A stretch of 64,000 nucleotides of DNA. Source: JAHFTW01 sp038046785. GTDB lineage: Archaea > Thermoplasmatota > E2 > JACPAO01 > JAHFTW01. Positions within the stretch are counted from its first letter, which is position 1, and the number at the start of each line of letters is the position of its first letter. The stretch spans positions 288,012 to 352,011 of the forward strand of contig JBBSVM010000004.1 of the NCBI GenBank assembly GCA_038046785.1, read 5' to 3'. Below are positions 50,511-58,034 of this stretch, piece by piece. A program made the position numbers and the translations under genes. The notes beneath the pieces were generated by a model. That model was given only the letters and a program-made list of their open reading frames with translations, searched no databases and was not told the origin of the DNA.

Positions 50511-51071
50511 TCAGACGTCGCCCTTCAGGCGCTTCACGCGCTCCATCAAACGTTCGGCCACGATTTCCGCGTCGCGCACCCCCGGCATCTGGCCCTCCGA
50601 CGTGAAGCCCATCGGACCGCGCGTGACATTGAAGCCGCCCGCGGTATCGAGCTTGATGCTGGCAAGGCCGAAGGCGCGCAGGAGAGGCCCCTGGCGCACG
50701 TGGACATCCTGGACGCGGCGCAGCGGAATGCGGGTCGTCGTGGTGAAGAAGACCCCTTTGCGCACGATGACCTCCTCGTCCTGGACCTCGAAGCTGTAGC
50801 GTGACGCGGCCGCATTGGCGTAGATGATGCTGGTGAGGGCGATGAGCAGGTAGATTCCAAGAGGAATGAAGAAAATCCAGGCTGGCGCGCCCTCGAATGG
50901 GTTGCTGCGGCCATTGGCGAACAGGAGCCCCATGAGAAGCGGGAAGCTGAGCGGCGCGAGGTAGAGCAGCGGGAAGAGCGCCCCGCGGATGCTCCAGACC
51001 CAGCGAATGCCGGATTCCGGACGCGTCGGGAAGGTGAAACTGCTGCTCGGCTTCGCAGAGGTGCGTGCCAT
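50511..51071 (-). CDS. bPH2 domain membrane protein (YdbS-like)
   Basis: A 186-residue protein with two membrane helices (ALFPLLYLAPLSFPLLMGLLF and WIFFIPLGIYLLIALTSIIYA) followed by a bacterial PH-like domain. The beta-rich part carries VRKGVFFTTTTRIPLRRVQDVHVRQGPLLRAFGLASI, the classical YdbS/YdbT pattern. Function is unknown in general. It is 48 nt downstream of etfA on the same strand. Confidence 0.85.
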   Translation of the reverse strand: MARTSAKPSSSFTFPTRPESGIRWVWSIRGALFPLLYLAPLSFPLLMGLLFANGRSNPFEGAPAWIFFIPLGIYLLIALTSIIYANAAASRYSFEVQDEEVIVRKGVFFTTTTRIPLRRVQDVHVRQGPLLRAFGLASIKLDTAGGFNVTRGPMGFTSEGQMPGVRDAEIVAERLMERVKRLKGDV

Positions 51072-51119
51072 CGCTCGACCATCGACGTGCGATTCTTGAA
51101 GTTGACTCCGCGCCGGTCG

Positions 51120-52784
51120 CTACGCTTCGGGCGTGCCGAACTTTCCAGCGAGGCGCGAGCCCTTCGGCCAGCCGCCCGACTTGGCGGGCTCCTCGACGCC
51201 GAGCCGGATGGCTCCGGTCGGGCAGGCATCCAGGCAGGCACCGTCCGAGACACAGAGGTCACGGTCGACGCGCGCCATGTCGGTGACGATGGCGGCGTCG
51301 GTGGGGCAGGCGGCCTGGCAACCGTTGCAGACGATGCAGTCGGCGGCGATGACCCAGGCCTTCTTCGCCTCGGGGAGTTTGCTCGCGAACGCCTTGACGG
51401 CAGCGGCGTCCTTCGGATTGCCGGTGAATTTTCCGCCAACCGCTTCGGGGGCCGACGGAACCGCAGATGGCGCAGATTTCGCAGAAACCGTCTCTGCGGG
51501 TTTCTGCCCAATCTGCGGTTGGGCCGCGGGTGCAGCGGGCGCAGATTTTGCAGAGGCCTGTTCTGCGGGCTTCTGCGCAATCTGCGGTTGGGCCGCAGGG
51601 GCGGCCGGGGCAGGCGTGGGAACAGACTTGCCGGACGCCTTCGCGGCGCGCTCGGCGGCGGCCTGGCGGTCGGCGTCGAGGGTGTCCTTGACCGGAACCA
51701 TCCACTTCGCGTTGGCAAGGTTGCGCTTCTTCGCCTCCGCAATGAGAGCGTCGACGTGGCCCTTCCAGTCGCCTACGAGGCCGATGTCGGCGTAGTGGAA
51801 GACGGCGGCGTTGGGGTCGGTGTTGATGGCGAGAATCGTGCCCGACTCCTTCATGCCCTCGATGTGCTGGATGGCGCCCGAGATGCCGACGCAGATGTAC
51901 AGCTTGGGGCGAACCGAGATGCCGGTCTGGCCGACCTGGCGGGCGCGCTCCATCCAGCCCTTGTCCGCGACGGGGCGGGAGCAGGCGACCTGGCCGCCGA
52001 GCGCGTCGGCGAGCTCTTGGAGTTTGACGAAGCCCTCGGGGCCTCCGACGCCGAGGCCGCCGGCGACGAGGACTTCGGCCTTGGTGATGTCCGCCTTGGA
52101 CTCCTCGAGGACGTACTCGACAACCTGGGCGGCGTAGGTTTTCTGGTTGAGCCAGGAGACATCAACGGTCTCGACCTTGCCCTTGCGCGAGGCGTCGGGT
52201 TCGAGCGGCTTGAAGATGCCGGGGCGAGCCGTCGCCATCTGCGGGCGGTGGCGGTCGCAGCGGATGGTCGCCAGCATCTTGCCGCCGAACGCCGGGCGGC
52301 GGGCGAGCAGTTCGCCGTTGATGACGTCGACATCGAGCTCGGTGCAGTCCGCCGTCATGCCGGCGTCAAGTGTTGCGGCGACGCGGGAGCTAATGTCGCG
52401 GCCGGTGTGGGTCGCGCCGATGAGGACGATGTTTGGTTTCTTGTCCTCGATGAGCTTGTTGATAACCTCGGTCGACGGGCGCGCGAGCGGCGTCTTGAGG
52501 ACCGGGTGGTCGCAGACAATGACTCCGTCGGCGCCCTGCGCGATGAGCTGTTTCGGCAGGTCGCCGACGTTGTGGCCGAGGACGACCGCGGTGACCTGGT
52601 GGCCCATCTTGTCCGCCATCGGACGCGCAGCGCCAAGCAGTTCGCGCGTGACGTCGCGCAGTTTGCCGTCGCGGTGTTCGACGATGACCCAGACGCCCTT
52701 CCAGTCGGCGAAATTCTTCGTCGGCTCGCAGGCGCGGAACGCGATGGCGTCGTAGCGCGACTTCTGGTTCACGGCGGCGGGCAT
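51120..52784 (-). CDS. etfA: Electron transfer flavoprotein alpha subunit fused to 2x[4Fe-4S] ferredoxin domain
   Basis: A 554-residue EtfA/FixB. Residues about 25-360 are the ETF alpha subunit, with the FAD-binding region LVAGGLGVGGPEGF, ACSRPVADKGWMERARQVGQTGIS and YICVGISGAIQHIEG. A 65-residue Ala/Pro/Gln/Lys linker (about 393-455) contains two translated copies of the palindromic element. The C-terminus (about 470-554) is a dicluster ferredoxin: CIVCNGCQAACP and CVSDGACLDACP. With EtfB and FixCX it probably bifurcates electrons to ferredoxin and quinone. The start overlaps the etfB stop (TAATG). Confidence 0.93.
   Translation of the reverse strand: MPAAVNQKSRYDAIAFRACEPTKNFADWKGVWVIVEHRDGKLRDVTRELLGAARPMADKMGHQVTAVVLGHNVGDLPKQLIAQGADGVIVCDHPVLKTPLARPSTEVINKLIEDKKPNIVLIGATHTGRDISSRVAATLDAGMTADCTELDVDVINGELLARRPAFGGKMLATIRCDRHRPQMATARPGIFKPLEPDASRKGKVETVDVSWLNQKTYAAQVVEYVLEESKADITKAEVLVAGGLGVGGPEGFVKLQELADALGGQVACSRPVADKGWMERARQVGQTGISVRPKLYICVGISGAIQHIEGMKESGTILAINTDPNAAVFHYADIGLVGDWKGHVDALIAEAKKRNLANAKWMVPVKDTLDADRQAAAERAAKASGKSVPTPAPAAPAAQPQIAQKPAEQASAKSAPAAPAAQPQIGQKPAETVSAKSAPSAVPSAPEAVGGKFTGNPKDAAAVKAFASKLPEAKKAWVIAADCIVCNGCQAACPTDAAIVTDMARVDRDLCVSDGACLDACPTGAIRLGVEEPAKSGGWPKGSRLAGKFGTPEA
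51461..51518. repeat. Palindromic 9-nt-unit element, copy E1 (inside etfA)
   Basis: CGCAGATGG and CGCAGATTT units on the left, AATCTGCGG on the right. Translated on the minus strand as part of the etfA linker (PQIGQKPAETVSAKSAPSA). It is paired with copy E2, 71 nt away, with the same frame. Confidence 0.85.
51532..51586. repeat. Palindromic 9-nt-unit element, copy E2 (inside etfA)
   Basis: GCGCAGATTTTGCAGA on the left and CTGCGCAATCTGCGG on the right. Translated as PQIAQKPAEQASAKSAPA in the linker. Together with E1 it makes a tandem protein repeat of about 23 residues that joins the flavoprotein and ferredoxin domains. Confidence 0.82.
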
Positions 52785-53653
52785 TAGGCGACCACTCCCT
52801 TGGCGAAGAGGGCGTCGACGGCGGCTTTGCCGTCGGCGACCTTGGGGCCGTTGCGGTCGAAACCGCTCGAGATGTCGACTTTGCCGACGATGGTGGGCGA
52901 GCCCTTCAGGCCGACCCAGGACGGGTCCTTGATGTCGGTCAGATCGGCGAGGCTCCAGGTGACGACGGGTTGGGCGATGCCGCGCAGTTTGCCGTTGAGG
53001 CTTGCGATGCGGGGCGTGTTGATCTTGAGTTCGCAGGTCGCCGCCGCGGGGAGCGGGAGTTGGAGCACTTCGTGGCCGCCGCCGATGCTGCGCAGGGCGC
53101 GCAACGTCTCGGTCTGCGGGTCAAACTCGAGGGAGTGAATGTAGGTCGCCTGGTCGACGTCGAGTTGGCCAGCAACTCCGGGACCGACCTGGCCCGTCGA
53201 GGCGTCCGTGGTCTCCTCGCCAAACAGAATGATGTCGACATCGCCGTAGAGTTTGGAGATTTTCTTGATGCCGGCAGCCAGAGTCATGGAGGTTGGCCAG
53301 GTGTCGGCGCCGGCGAAGGCGCGGTCGGTGATGAGGACGCCGCGGTCGGCGCCACGCGCGACGCACTCGCGCAGCATGATGTCGAAGAAGGGCGGACCCA
53401 TCGTGACGACGCTCACCTGCGCACCCCACTGGTCCTTGAACTGGAGGGCGAGCTCGAACGCGTTCTCGTCGGGCGGGTTGATGATGTTCTTGACCTTGGT
53501 GCGGTCGAGCGTCTTCTTCACCGGGTCGATGGTGAGGTCGGTGGCGTCCGGCGTCATCTTCATGCAGACGACGACGTGGAGTGGCCGGTTGAGGCCCCGC
53601 AGGAGGTGGGTCTTGCCGGTCGGCTTGGGTGCAGAAGTGGAATGTGCGGCCAT
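52784..53653 (-). CDS. etfB: Electron transfer flavoprotein beta subunit
   Basis: A 289-residue EtfB/FixA. VVVCMKMTPDATDLTIDP (about 27-44) opens the domain, and NPPDENAFELALQFKD, EETTDASTGQVGPGVAGQLDV and the C-terminal DIKDPSWVGLKGSPTIVGK complete the family pattern. It binds FAD or AMP at the beta site; in bifurcating ETFs the extra FAD and NADH bind here. About 25 residues precede the domain. It sits between fixX (3 nt) and etfA (overlap). Confidence 0.93.
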   Translation of the reverse strand: MAAHSTSAPKPTGKTHLLRGLNRPLHVVVCMKMTPDATDLTIDPVKKTLDRTKVKNIINPPDENAFELALQFKDQWGAQVSVVTMGPPFFDIMLRECVARGADRGVLITDRAFAGADTWPTSMTLAAGIKKISKLYGDVDIILFGEETTDASTGQVGPGVAGQLDVDQATYIHSLEFDPQTETLRALRSIGGGHEVLQLPLPAAATCELKINTPRIASLNGKLRGIAQPVVTWSLADLTDIKDPSWVGLKGSPTIVGKVDISSGFDRNGPKVADGKAAVDALFAKGVVA

Positions 53654-53656
53654 GGT

Positions 53657-54043
53657 TCACCCGTACCGGTAGTTCACGCCAAAGGAAGCGCGCGGGTTGG
53701 TCCACTTCACCGAACCGGGCGTGCAGACGATGTCGCAGGTGCCGCACTCGACGCAGTCCTCGTAGGTGAACTGCATGCGGCCGTTGACGAACTCGAAGCA
53801 CTTCGCCGGGCAGGTGTTGATGCACATCTCGTGCGGGCAGGTGTCGCAGATGTCCGGGTCCACGGTGATGTGGGCGAAGTCGTGGCCGTCGGTGACGAAC
53901 TTGGCAGCACCCAGACGCGCTTTGATGTCCACGACGGGGAGTTTGGAGAGCGGGCTTGCCTCGCGGTCGGGAGCGGCGACGTGGCCGTGGCCTCCGCCGG
54001 CGACGACCTTCGGCACACTTGACGGGGCGCTGTGGGAGGCCAT
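53657..54043 (-). CDS. fixX: FixX-type ferredoxin-like protein
   Basis: A 128-residue small Fe-S partner of FixC. Cysteines fall in CDTCPHEMCINTCPAKCFEF and CVECGTCDIVCTPGSVKW; the second set is a normal 4Fe-4S motif and the first is the irregular FixX type. The last part NPRASFGVNYRYG is the typical FixX/ETF-QO end. The 30-residue N-terminal extension (His- and Pro-rich) is unusual. The start overlaps the fixC stop (TAATG). Confidence 0.93.
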   Translation of the reverse strand: MASHSAPSSVPKVVAGGGHGHVAAPDREASPLSKLPVVDIKARLGAAKFVTDGHDFAHITVDPDICDTCPHEMCINTCPAKCFEFVNGRMQFTYEDCVECGTCDIVCTPGSVKWTNPRASFGVNYRYG

Positions 54044-55344
54044 TAGAGGTTCAGCCCCCCGTTGAGGCCATCGCGCATGATGTCCAGCTTGGAGACACCG
54101 GACTCCTTCATCGCCTCGGTGAGGTGGACGCGCATCTTCTTCTTCGGCCCCTCCGCCTTGAGCATGCGACGGAAGACGTTGGCGAGGAAGTCGGGGTACT
54201 TTTGGAACAGGCGCGGGTTCCAGAGGAATTTGCTGACGTTCTTGAAATTCCGGAAATCCCCCATGATGCCATCTTTCTCGAGGTTCTTTTCGTAGGCCTC
54301 GAGCGTGATTTTCGTGTAGTCGCCCTTCTTCACGGCGTGGACGACCGCATCGGCGGCGCAGATGCCGCTGCGCACGGCGTAGTTCATGCCCTGGATGACG
54401 ATGCCGTTGCTGAAGCAGAAGCCGGCCGCGTCGCCGACGACGAGGACGCCGTCCGCGCAGAGTTCGCTGAAGGACTGGTAGCCGCCTTCGGGGACGAGGT
54501 GGGCCCCGTACTCGACCAGCTCGGCGCCCTTGACGAGCGACTGGATGTAGGGGTGGTTGCGGAACTGCTCGACGACGTCGTGCGTCGTCAATTCGCCCTG
54601 ACCCTTCATCGAGGGGAGGTTGATGACGACGCCAAGCGAGAGCGTGTCCTGGTTGGTGTAGAGGAAGCCGCCAGCCAGCACGCCGTCGCGGCGGCCGAGG
54701 ACGAATTCGCCAGCCATGCCGCCGTCGGCGCCGGTTCCGAAACGCTCCTCAATGGTGGCGCGCGGCAGCTTGAGGACTTCCTTCACGCCGAGGGCGTAGT
54801 GGTCCATGTCGAGCTTCTTGTGGCCGTGGCGCAAGTCGCCCTGGAGCGTGAGGCGGGAGTTGGCGCCGTCCGCGACGATGACGACGTCGGCGAACGTGGT
54901 CTCGCCCGACTGCAACACGCCGACGACCTGGCCGTTCTTCTTGACGAGCCCTTCGACGTTGACGCCGGTGACGACGGTGACGCCGGCCTTCTTGGCCTGC
55001 TCCAGAAGCCACTTGTCGGTCTTGGCGCGCAGCACGGCGAAGCCGACCGTCTGCGTCTTGAGCGACGGGTCGTGGTAGTCGATGACGAAAGCGGGACCGT
55101 TCTCGCTGAGGAAGCCGACCTTCTTGTTGGAGACCGGGCGCTCGACCGGCATGGTCGCTTTCCAGTCGGGCAGGATGGCGGCAAGGTCGTTGCCCCACAG
55201 GATGCCGCCGCTGAGGTTCTTGGCGCCGCCCTCGTCGGCGCGCTCAACGAGGAGCACCTTGATGCCCTTCTGCGCGAGGCGGATGGCAGCCGATGCGCCG
55301 GCGAACCCGCCGCCGACAACAATGCACTGGAACGTCTGGCTCAT
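54043..55344 (-). CDS. fixC: FixC-type ETF:quinone oxidoreductase
   Basis: A 433-residue FAD protein that passes electrons from ETF to membrane quinone. The dinucleotide loop IVVGGGFAGASAAIRLA (8-24) and KNLSGGILWG near 45 are typical. VLVVGDAAGFCFSNGIVIQGMNYA near 300 is the second FAD motif. The C-terminal Fe-S domain of full ETF-QO is supplied by the separate fixX. First gene of the operon fixC-fixX-etfB-etfA; a TTTATG stretch about 36 nt upstream may be its promoter. Confidence 0.93.
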   Translation of the reverse strand: MSQTFQCIVVGGGFAGASAAIRLAQKGIKVLLVERADEGGAKNLSGGILWGNDLAAILPDWKATMPVERPVSNKKVGFLSENGPAFVIDYHDPSLKTQTVGFAVLRAKTDKWLLEQAKKAGVTVVTGVNVEGLVKKNGQVVGVLQSGETTFADVVIVADGANSRLTLQGDLRHGHKKLDMDHYALGVKEVLKLPRATIEERFGTGADGGMAGEFVLGRRDGVLAGGFLYTNQDTLSLGVVINLPSMKGQGELTTHDVVEQFRNHPYIQSLVKGAELVEYGAHLVPEGGYQSFSELCADGVLVVGDAAGFCFSNGIVIQGMNYAVRSGICAADAVVHAVKKGDYTKITLEAYEKNLEKDGIMGDFRNFKNVSKFLWNPRLFQKYPDFLANVFRRMLKAEGPKKKMRVHLTEAMKESGVSKLDIMRDGLNGGLNL

Positions 55345-55404
55345 CCCTGGGCCTCAAGGCGCGCGACTCGGAGGCGGTTTATGAGCGGTTCGGGAGCCGA
55401 TTCG

Positions 55405-56076
55405 TCACTCGGGACGGTGATACTGCCCCACATGGGACAAACTCGCCTTCACCGAGCGGACCGCATCGTCCCCCTCGGGGGAGTCACCGTGGCCACAATG
55501 GAGCAGGCGCACGGGGAGTTTGCTGAGGCGAAGGACCGACTCGTAGAGCTGGGGCAGCGAGGAGTCGGGGAAGTCGAAGCGGCCGATGCCGCCCTCGGCG
55601 AACAGCGTGTCTCCGGAGAACAGCGTCCCTGAGCGTTCGTCCCAGTAGCACGACGAACCAGGCGAGTGGCCGGGCGTCTCGAGGACGGCGAAATCGCGGT
55701 CGCCAAGGTGCACATGGTCGCCGTCGGCGACGATGTCGTCCACGTCGAGGGTGACGATGCTGCGGCCGAACCGTTCCGAGGTCGGGTCGCGGCCGACGCG
55801 CAGCTTCTCGGCGACCCGGCGGGGGGCGACGAGGCGGGCCCCCATCTGGCGCCAATGCGGTAAGCCGTTGACATGGTCGAGGTGCTCGTGCGTCACCACG
55901 ACGCTGCGCACTCGTTTCGGCTCCACGACGGCGGCAACGTTGGCGAGGACCCGGTCGAAGTCAGTCCCGATGCCTGCGTCCACCATGTCGAACGCGTTCG
56001 ACTTCGGGTCCTTGACCAGGTACTGGTTGCAGTCGTAGCCGCGGCCGCCGACCTGGACGATGCGCGGCGTTTCCAT
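55405..56076 (-). CDS. Metallo-beta-lactamase fold hydrolase
   Basis: A 223-residue MBL-fold protein. The metal-binding motif is THEHLDHVNG (about 61-70), followed by the third His in ETPGHSPGS, the bridging Asp in FSGDTLF and the last His in LHCGHGD. The start is like glyoxalase II and related hydrolases (GRGYDCNQYLVKD). It probably cleaves a thioester or similar substrate. It diverges from the O-methyltransferase gene, whose start lies 51 nt away. Confidence 0.88.
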   Translation of the reverse strand: METPRIVQVGGRGYDCNQYLVKDPKSNAFDMVDAGIGTDFDRVLANVAAVVEPKRVRSVVVTHEHLDHVNGLPHWRQMGARLVAPRRVAEKLRVGRDPTSERFGRSIVTLDVDDIVADGDHVHLGDRDFAVLETPGHSPGSSCYWDERSGTLFSGDTLFAEGGIGRFDFPDSSLPQLYESVLRLSKLPVRLLHCGHGDSPEGDDAVRSVKASLSHVGQYHRPE

Positions 56077-56127
56077 GTCCTGCCCAAGCCGAGCGACTTG
56101 ATGAAGTTGGACTGCGTTTGCCCCCCT

Positions 56128-56763
56128 GTGAAGCCATTCACCGACGCCGCCGTGATGGGCTACCTCCACGAGCAGCAGCCGAGCAACCATCCCATCCTCC
56201 TGGAGATGGAAGAGCGCACCGCCCGCGACGGGTTCCCCATCATCGGGCCGCTCGTGGGCCGGACCTGCGCGCTTCTCGCTCGCTCGGTGGGTGCTCGCAC
56301 CGTCTACGAGATGGGCTCCGGCTTCGGCTACTCGACGTTCTGGTTCGCCCGCGCCGTCGGGGCGGAAGGGCGTGTGCTGCACACGGAGGGGTCGCGCGAA
56401 CGCAGCGTGGAAGCGAGGGCCTACCTGGAGCGCGCCGGACTCGCCGACCGCGTCGCGTTCAAGGTGGGCGACGGCCTCGACCTGGCCGCGGCGGAGCCCG
56501 GTCTCGCCGATGTCGTCTTCATCGACGTGGACAAGCACCAGTACCCCGCTGCGTGGCGCATTGCATGCGAAAAAGTCCGCGTCGGCGGGTTGATCCTCAC
56601 CGACAACACGCTCTGGTCCGGCAAGGTCGCAGATGTCAAGGTGAACGACCGCGACACCGTGGGAGCGCGCACCTACAATGAGTTGGCCCTCGCCGACCCG
56701 CGCTTCTTGACCACCATCCTGCCGCTGCGGGACGGGCTGTCGGTCAGTCTCCGGCTGGCTTGA
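56128..56763 (+). CDS. Class I O-methyltransferase (caffeoyl-CoA OMT-like)
   Basis: A 211-residue SAM methyltransferase. The start HPILLEMEERTARDGFPIIGPLVG leads to the SAM motif VYEMGSGFGYSTFWFARAV (about 57-75). The acidic EG in LHTEGS binds the ribose, DVVFIDVDKHQYPAAW supplies the metal-binding Asp, and ILTDNTLWSGKV is the family signature. The natural substrate in archaea is unknown. The GTG at 56128 is preferred, with an in-frame ATG at 56101 as alternative. Confidence 0.85.
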   Translation: MKPFTDAAVMGYLHEQQPSNHPILLEMEERTARDGFPIIGPLVGRTCALLARSVGARTVYEMGSGFGYSTFWFARAVGAEGRVLHTEGSRERSVEARAYLERAGLADRVAFKVGDGLDLAAAEPGLADVVFIDVDKHQYPAAWRIACEKVRVGGLILTDNTLWSGKVADVKVNDRDTVGARTYNELALADPRFLTTILPLRDGLSVSLRLA

Positions 56764-56764
56764 T

Positions 56765-57418
56765 TCACTTCAATTTGCCTTCCGGCCCGAACGAGCCGAG
56801 GATGACAAAGAAGCGCTGCACCAGGGCGATGGCGCCCACGACGGCGAAGTAGAGCAACGCGAGGTCCAGCAGGCTGGGGGTGAAGCCGAGCCAGGGCTGC
56901 GGCCACGCAAACTCAAGGACGGCGAGCTGTGCGAGCGGGACGACGAGCAGGATGACCATGCGGTCGGCGCGCCCAAGGAGCCCGCCGTAGTTGCGCCGGA
57001 GGCCGACCGCCTGCGCCTGGGTTCCCATGTAGCTGACAAGCAGCGTGATGGCGATCGCGAAGGTTCCGACCTCCAGCCGCGCCCAAGGGCTGAACGCGAT
57101 GCCGAGCAGCAGGGCGACGTCGCTGGCGCGGTCGATGGCGTGGTCGAGGAAGTCGCCGCGCGGCGACGCTTTGCCCGTCATCTGTGCGACTTTGCCATCC
57201 AGCAGGTCAAGAACAGAGTTGAGGCCGACGCAGACCCAAGCGAGGGCGAGCAGGCGCAGCCCCTCGGGCGACGTGCCGGAGCGCCAGAACGCGAGCCCGC
57301 CGAGGACGGCGGCGGCAAACGCGAACCAAGTCAACACGTCGGGATGGACGCGGCGCAGCGCTTTGGCGAGCGGGACCAGCCACCAGTCCAACGTTGATCG
57401 GTAGTTGTCCAGCACCAT
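56765..57418 (-). CDS. CDP-alcohol phosphatidyltransferase
   Basis: A 217-residue membrane enzyme of the CDP-alcohol phosphotransferase family. The catalytic motif is LDGKVAQMTGKASPRGDFLDHAID (spread over residues about 73-96, close to the consensus DGx2ARx8-9Gx3Dx3D, with Gln for Arg). Six membrane helices follow the pattern of archaetidylserine/archaetidylinositol-phosphate synthases. It should add a polar head group to CDP-archaeol. The gene is convergent with the methyltransferase and 3 nt from the kinase upstream of it. Confidence 0.88.
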   Translation of the reverse strand: MVLDNYRSTLDWWLVPLAKALRRVHPDVLTWFAFAAAVLGGLAFWRSGTSPEGLRLLALAWVCVGLNSVLDLLDGKVAQMTGKASPRGDFLDHAIDRASDVALLLGIAFSPWARLEVGTFAIAITLLVSYMGTQAQAVGLRRNYGGLLGRADRMVILLVVPLAQLAVLEFAWPQPWLGFTPSLLDLALLYFAVVGAIALVQRFFVILGSFGPEGKLK

Positions 57419-57421
57419 GCG

Positions 57422-57943
57422 TCACACGAAGGGGAGTTGGTCGCTCCAGTCGACCGGGTCGAGGTCCGGCGCTTTCAAGCCGTCGAAGCGAACGCCGGCG
57501 AACGACGAATAGAGTTCGGAGGGGGTTCGTCGCGTGCCGTCCCGCTGCACGACGGGCAAATCTTGGTCCAGTGCCTCCATCAAGATGACGTCGAGCGCCT
57601 CCGCCTCCAGGTTCTCGAGAACCTTGGCGCGGGAGTAGCCGCGCGCCTTGAGTCGGGTTCGGAGGATGGCGGGGTCGCAGCGCACGACCCAGACGCCATC
57701 GACGGGCAGGAGATGACTGAGATGACCCTCGTAGAGCACCTTCGAGCCGTCGTCGGCGGGCAGCCGTGTTGCCAACGCCTCGATGTCGATGACCTTGGCG
57801 TCGTCGTGGGCGTCGAAACCGACGACGCACCTCTCGGCGGTCGCCCACGCCTTGACGTCAACGACGCGCCAGCCATGCTTGGCGGCTTCGGCAGCGAGCG
57901 TGGTCTTGCCGCAGCCGGGAGTCCCGGTGAGGGCGACGCGCAT
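57422..57943 (-). CDS. AK6/Fap7-type adenylate kinase
   Basis: A 173-residue P-loop kinase. VALTGTPGCGKTTLAAEAAKHG (3-24) is the AK6 Walker A, DVKAWA the substrate loop, and RCDPAILRTRLKARGYSRAKVLENLEAEALDVI the lid region, all typical of archaeal AK6/Fap7 enzymes that also help small-subunit ribosome maturation. GAGGTG lies 6 nt before the ATG at 57943, a rare clear Shine-Dalgarno in this window. Copy F of the palindromic element starts 16 nt further upstream. Confidence 0.88.
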   Translation of the reverse strand: MRVALTGTPGCGKTTLAAEAAKHGWRVVDVKAWATAERCVVGFDAHDDAKVIDIEALATRLPADDGSKVLYEGHLSHLLPVDGVWVVRCDPAILRTRLKARGYSRAKVLENLEAEALDVILMEALDQDLPVVQRDGTRRTPSELYSSFAGVRFDGLKAPDLDPVDWSDQLPFV

Positions 57944-57958
57944 CACGCCCACCTCGTA

Positions 57959-58020
57959 GTCGCAGATGGCGCAGATTTCTCAGATTCAATGGCAGAATGG
58001 AATCTGCGCAATCTGCGACG
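57959..58020. repeat. Palindromic 9-nt-unit element, copy F
   Basis: The most regular copy: GT, three left units (CGCAGATGG, CGCAGATTT, CTCAGATTC), a 13-nt spacer, two right units (AATCTGCGC, AATCTGCGA), CG. It lies between co-directional genes glyA and AK6. Confidence 0.9.
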
Positions 58021-58034
58021 AAGCATGAGGGGGC

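Noticed and set aside
7822..58020. Reading the palindromic elements as a CRISPR array
   Set aside because: Copies are kilobases apart and internally palindromic, lack regular spacers, and no cas genes are present.
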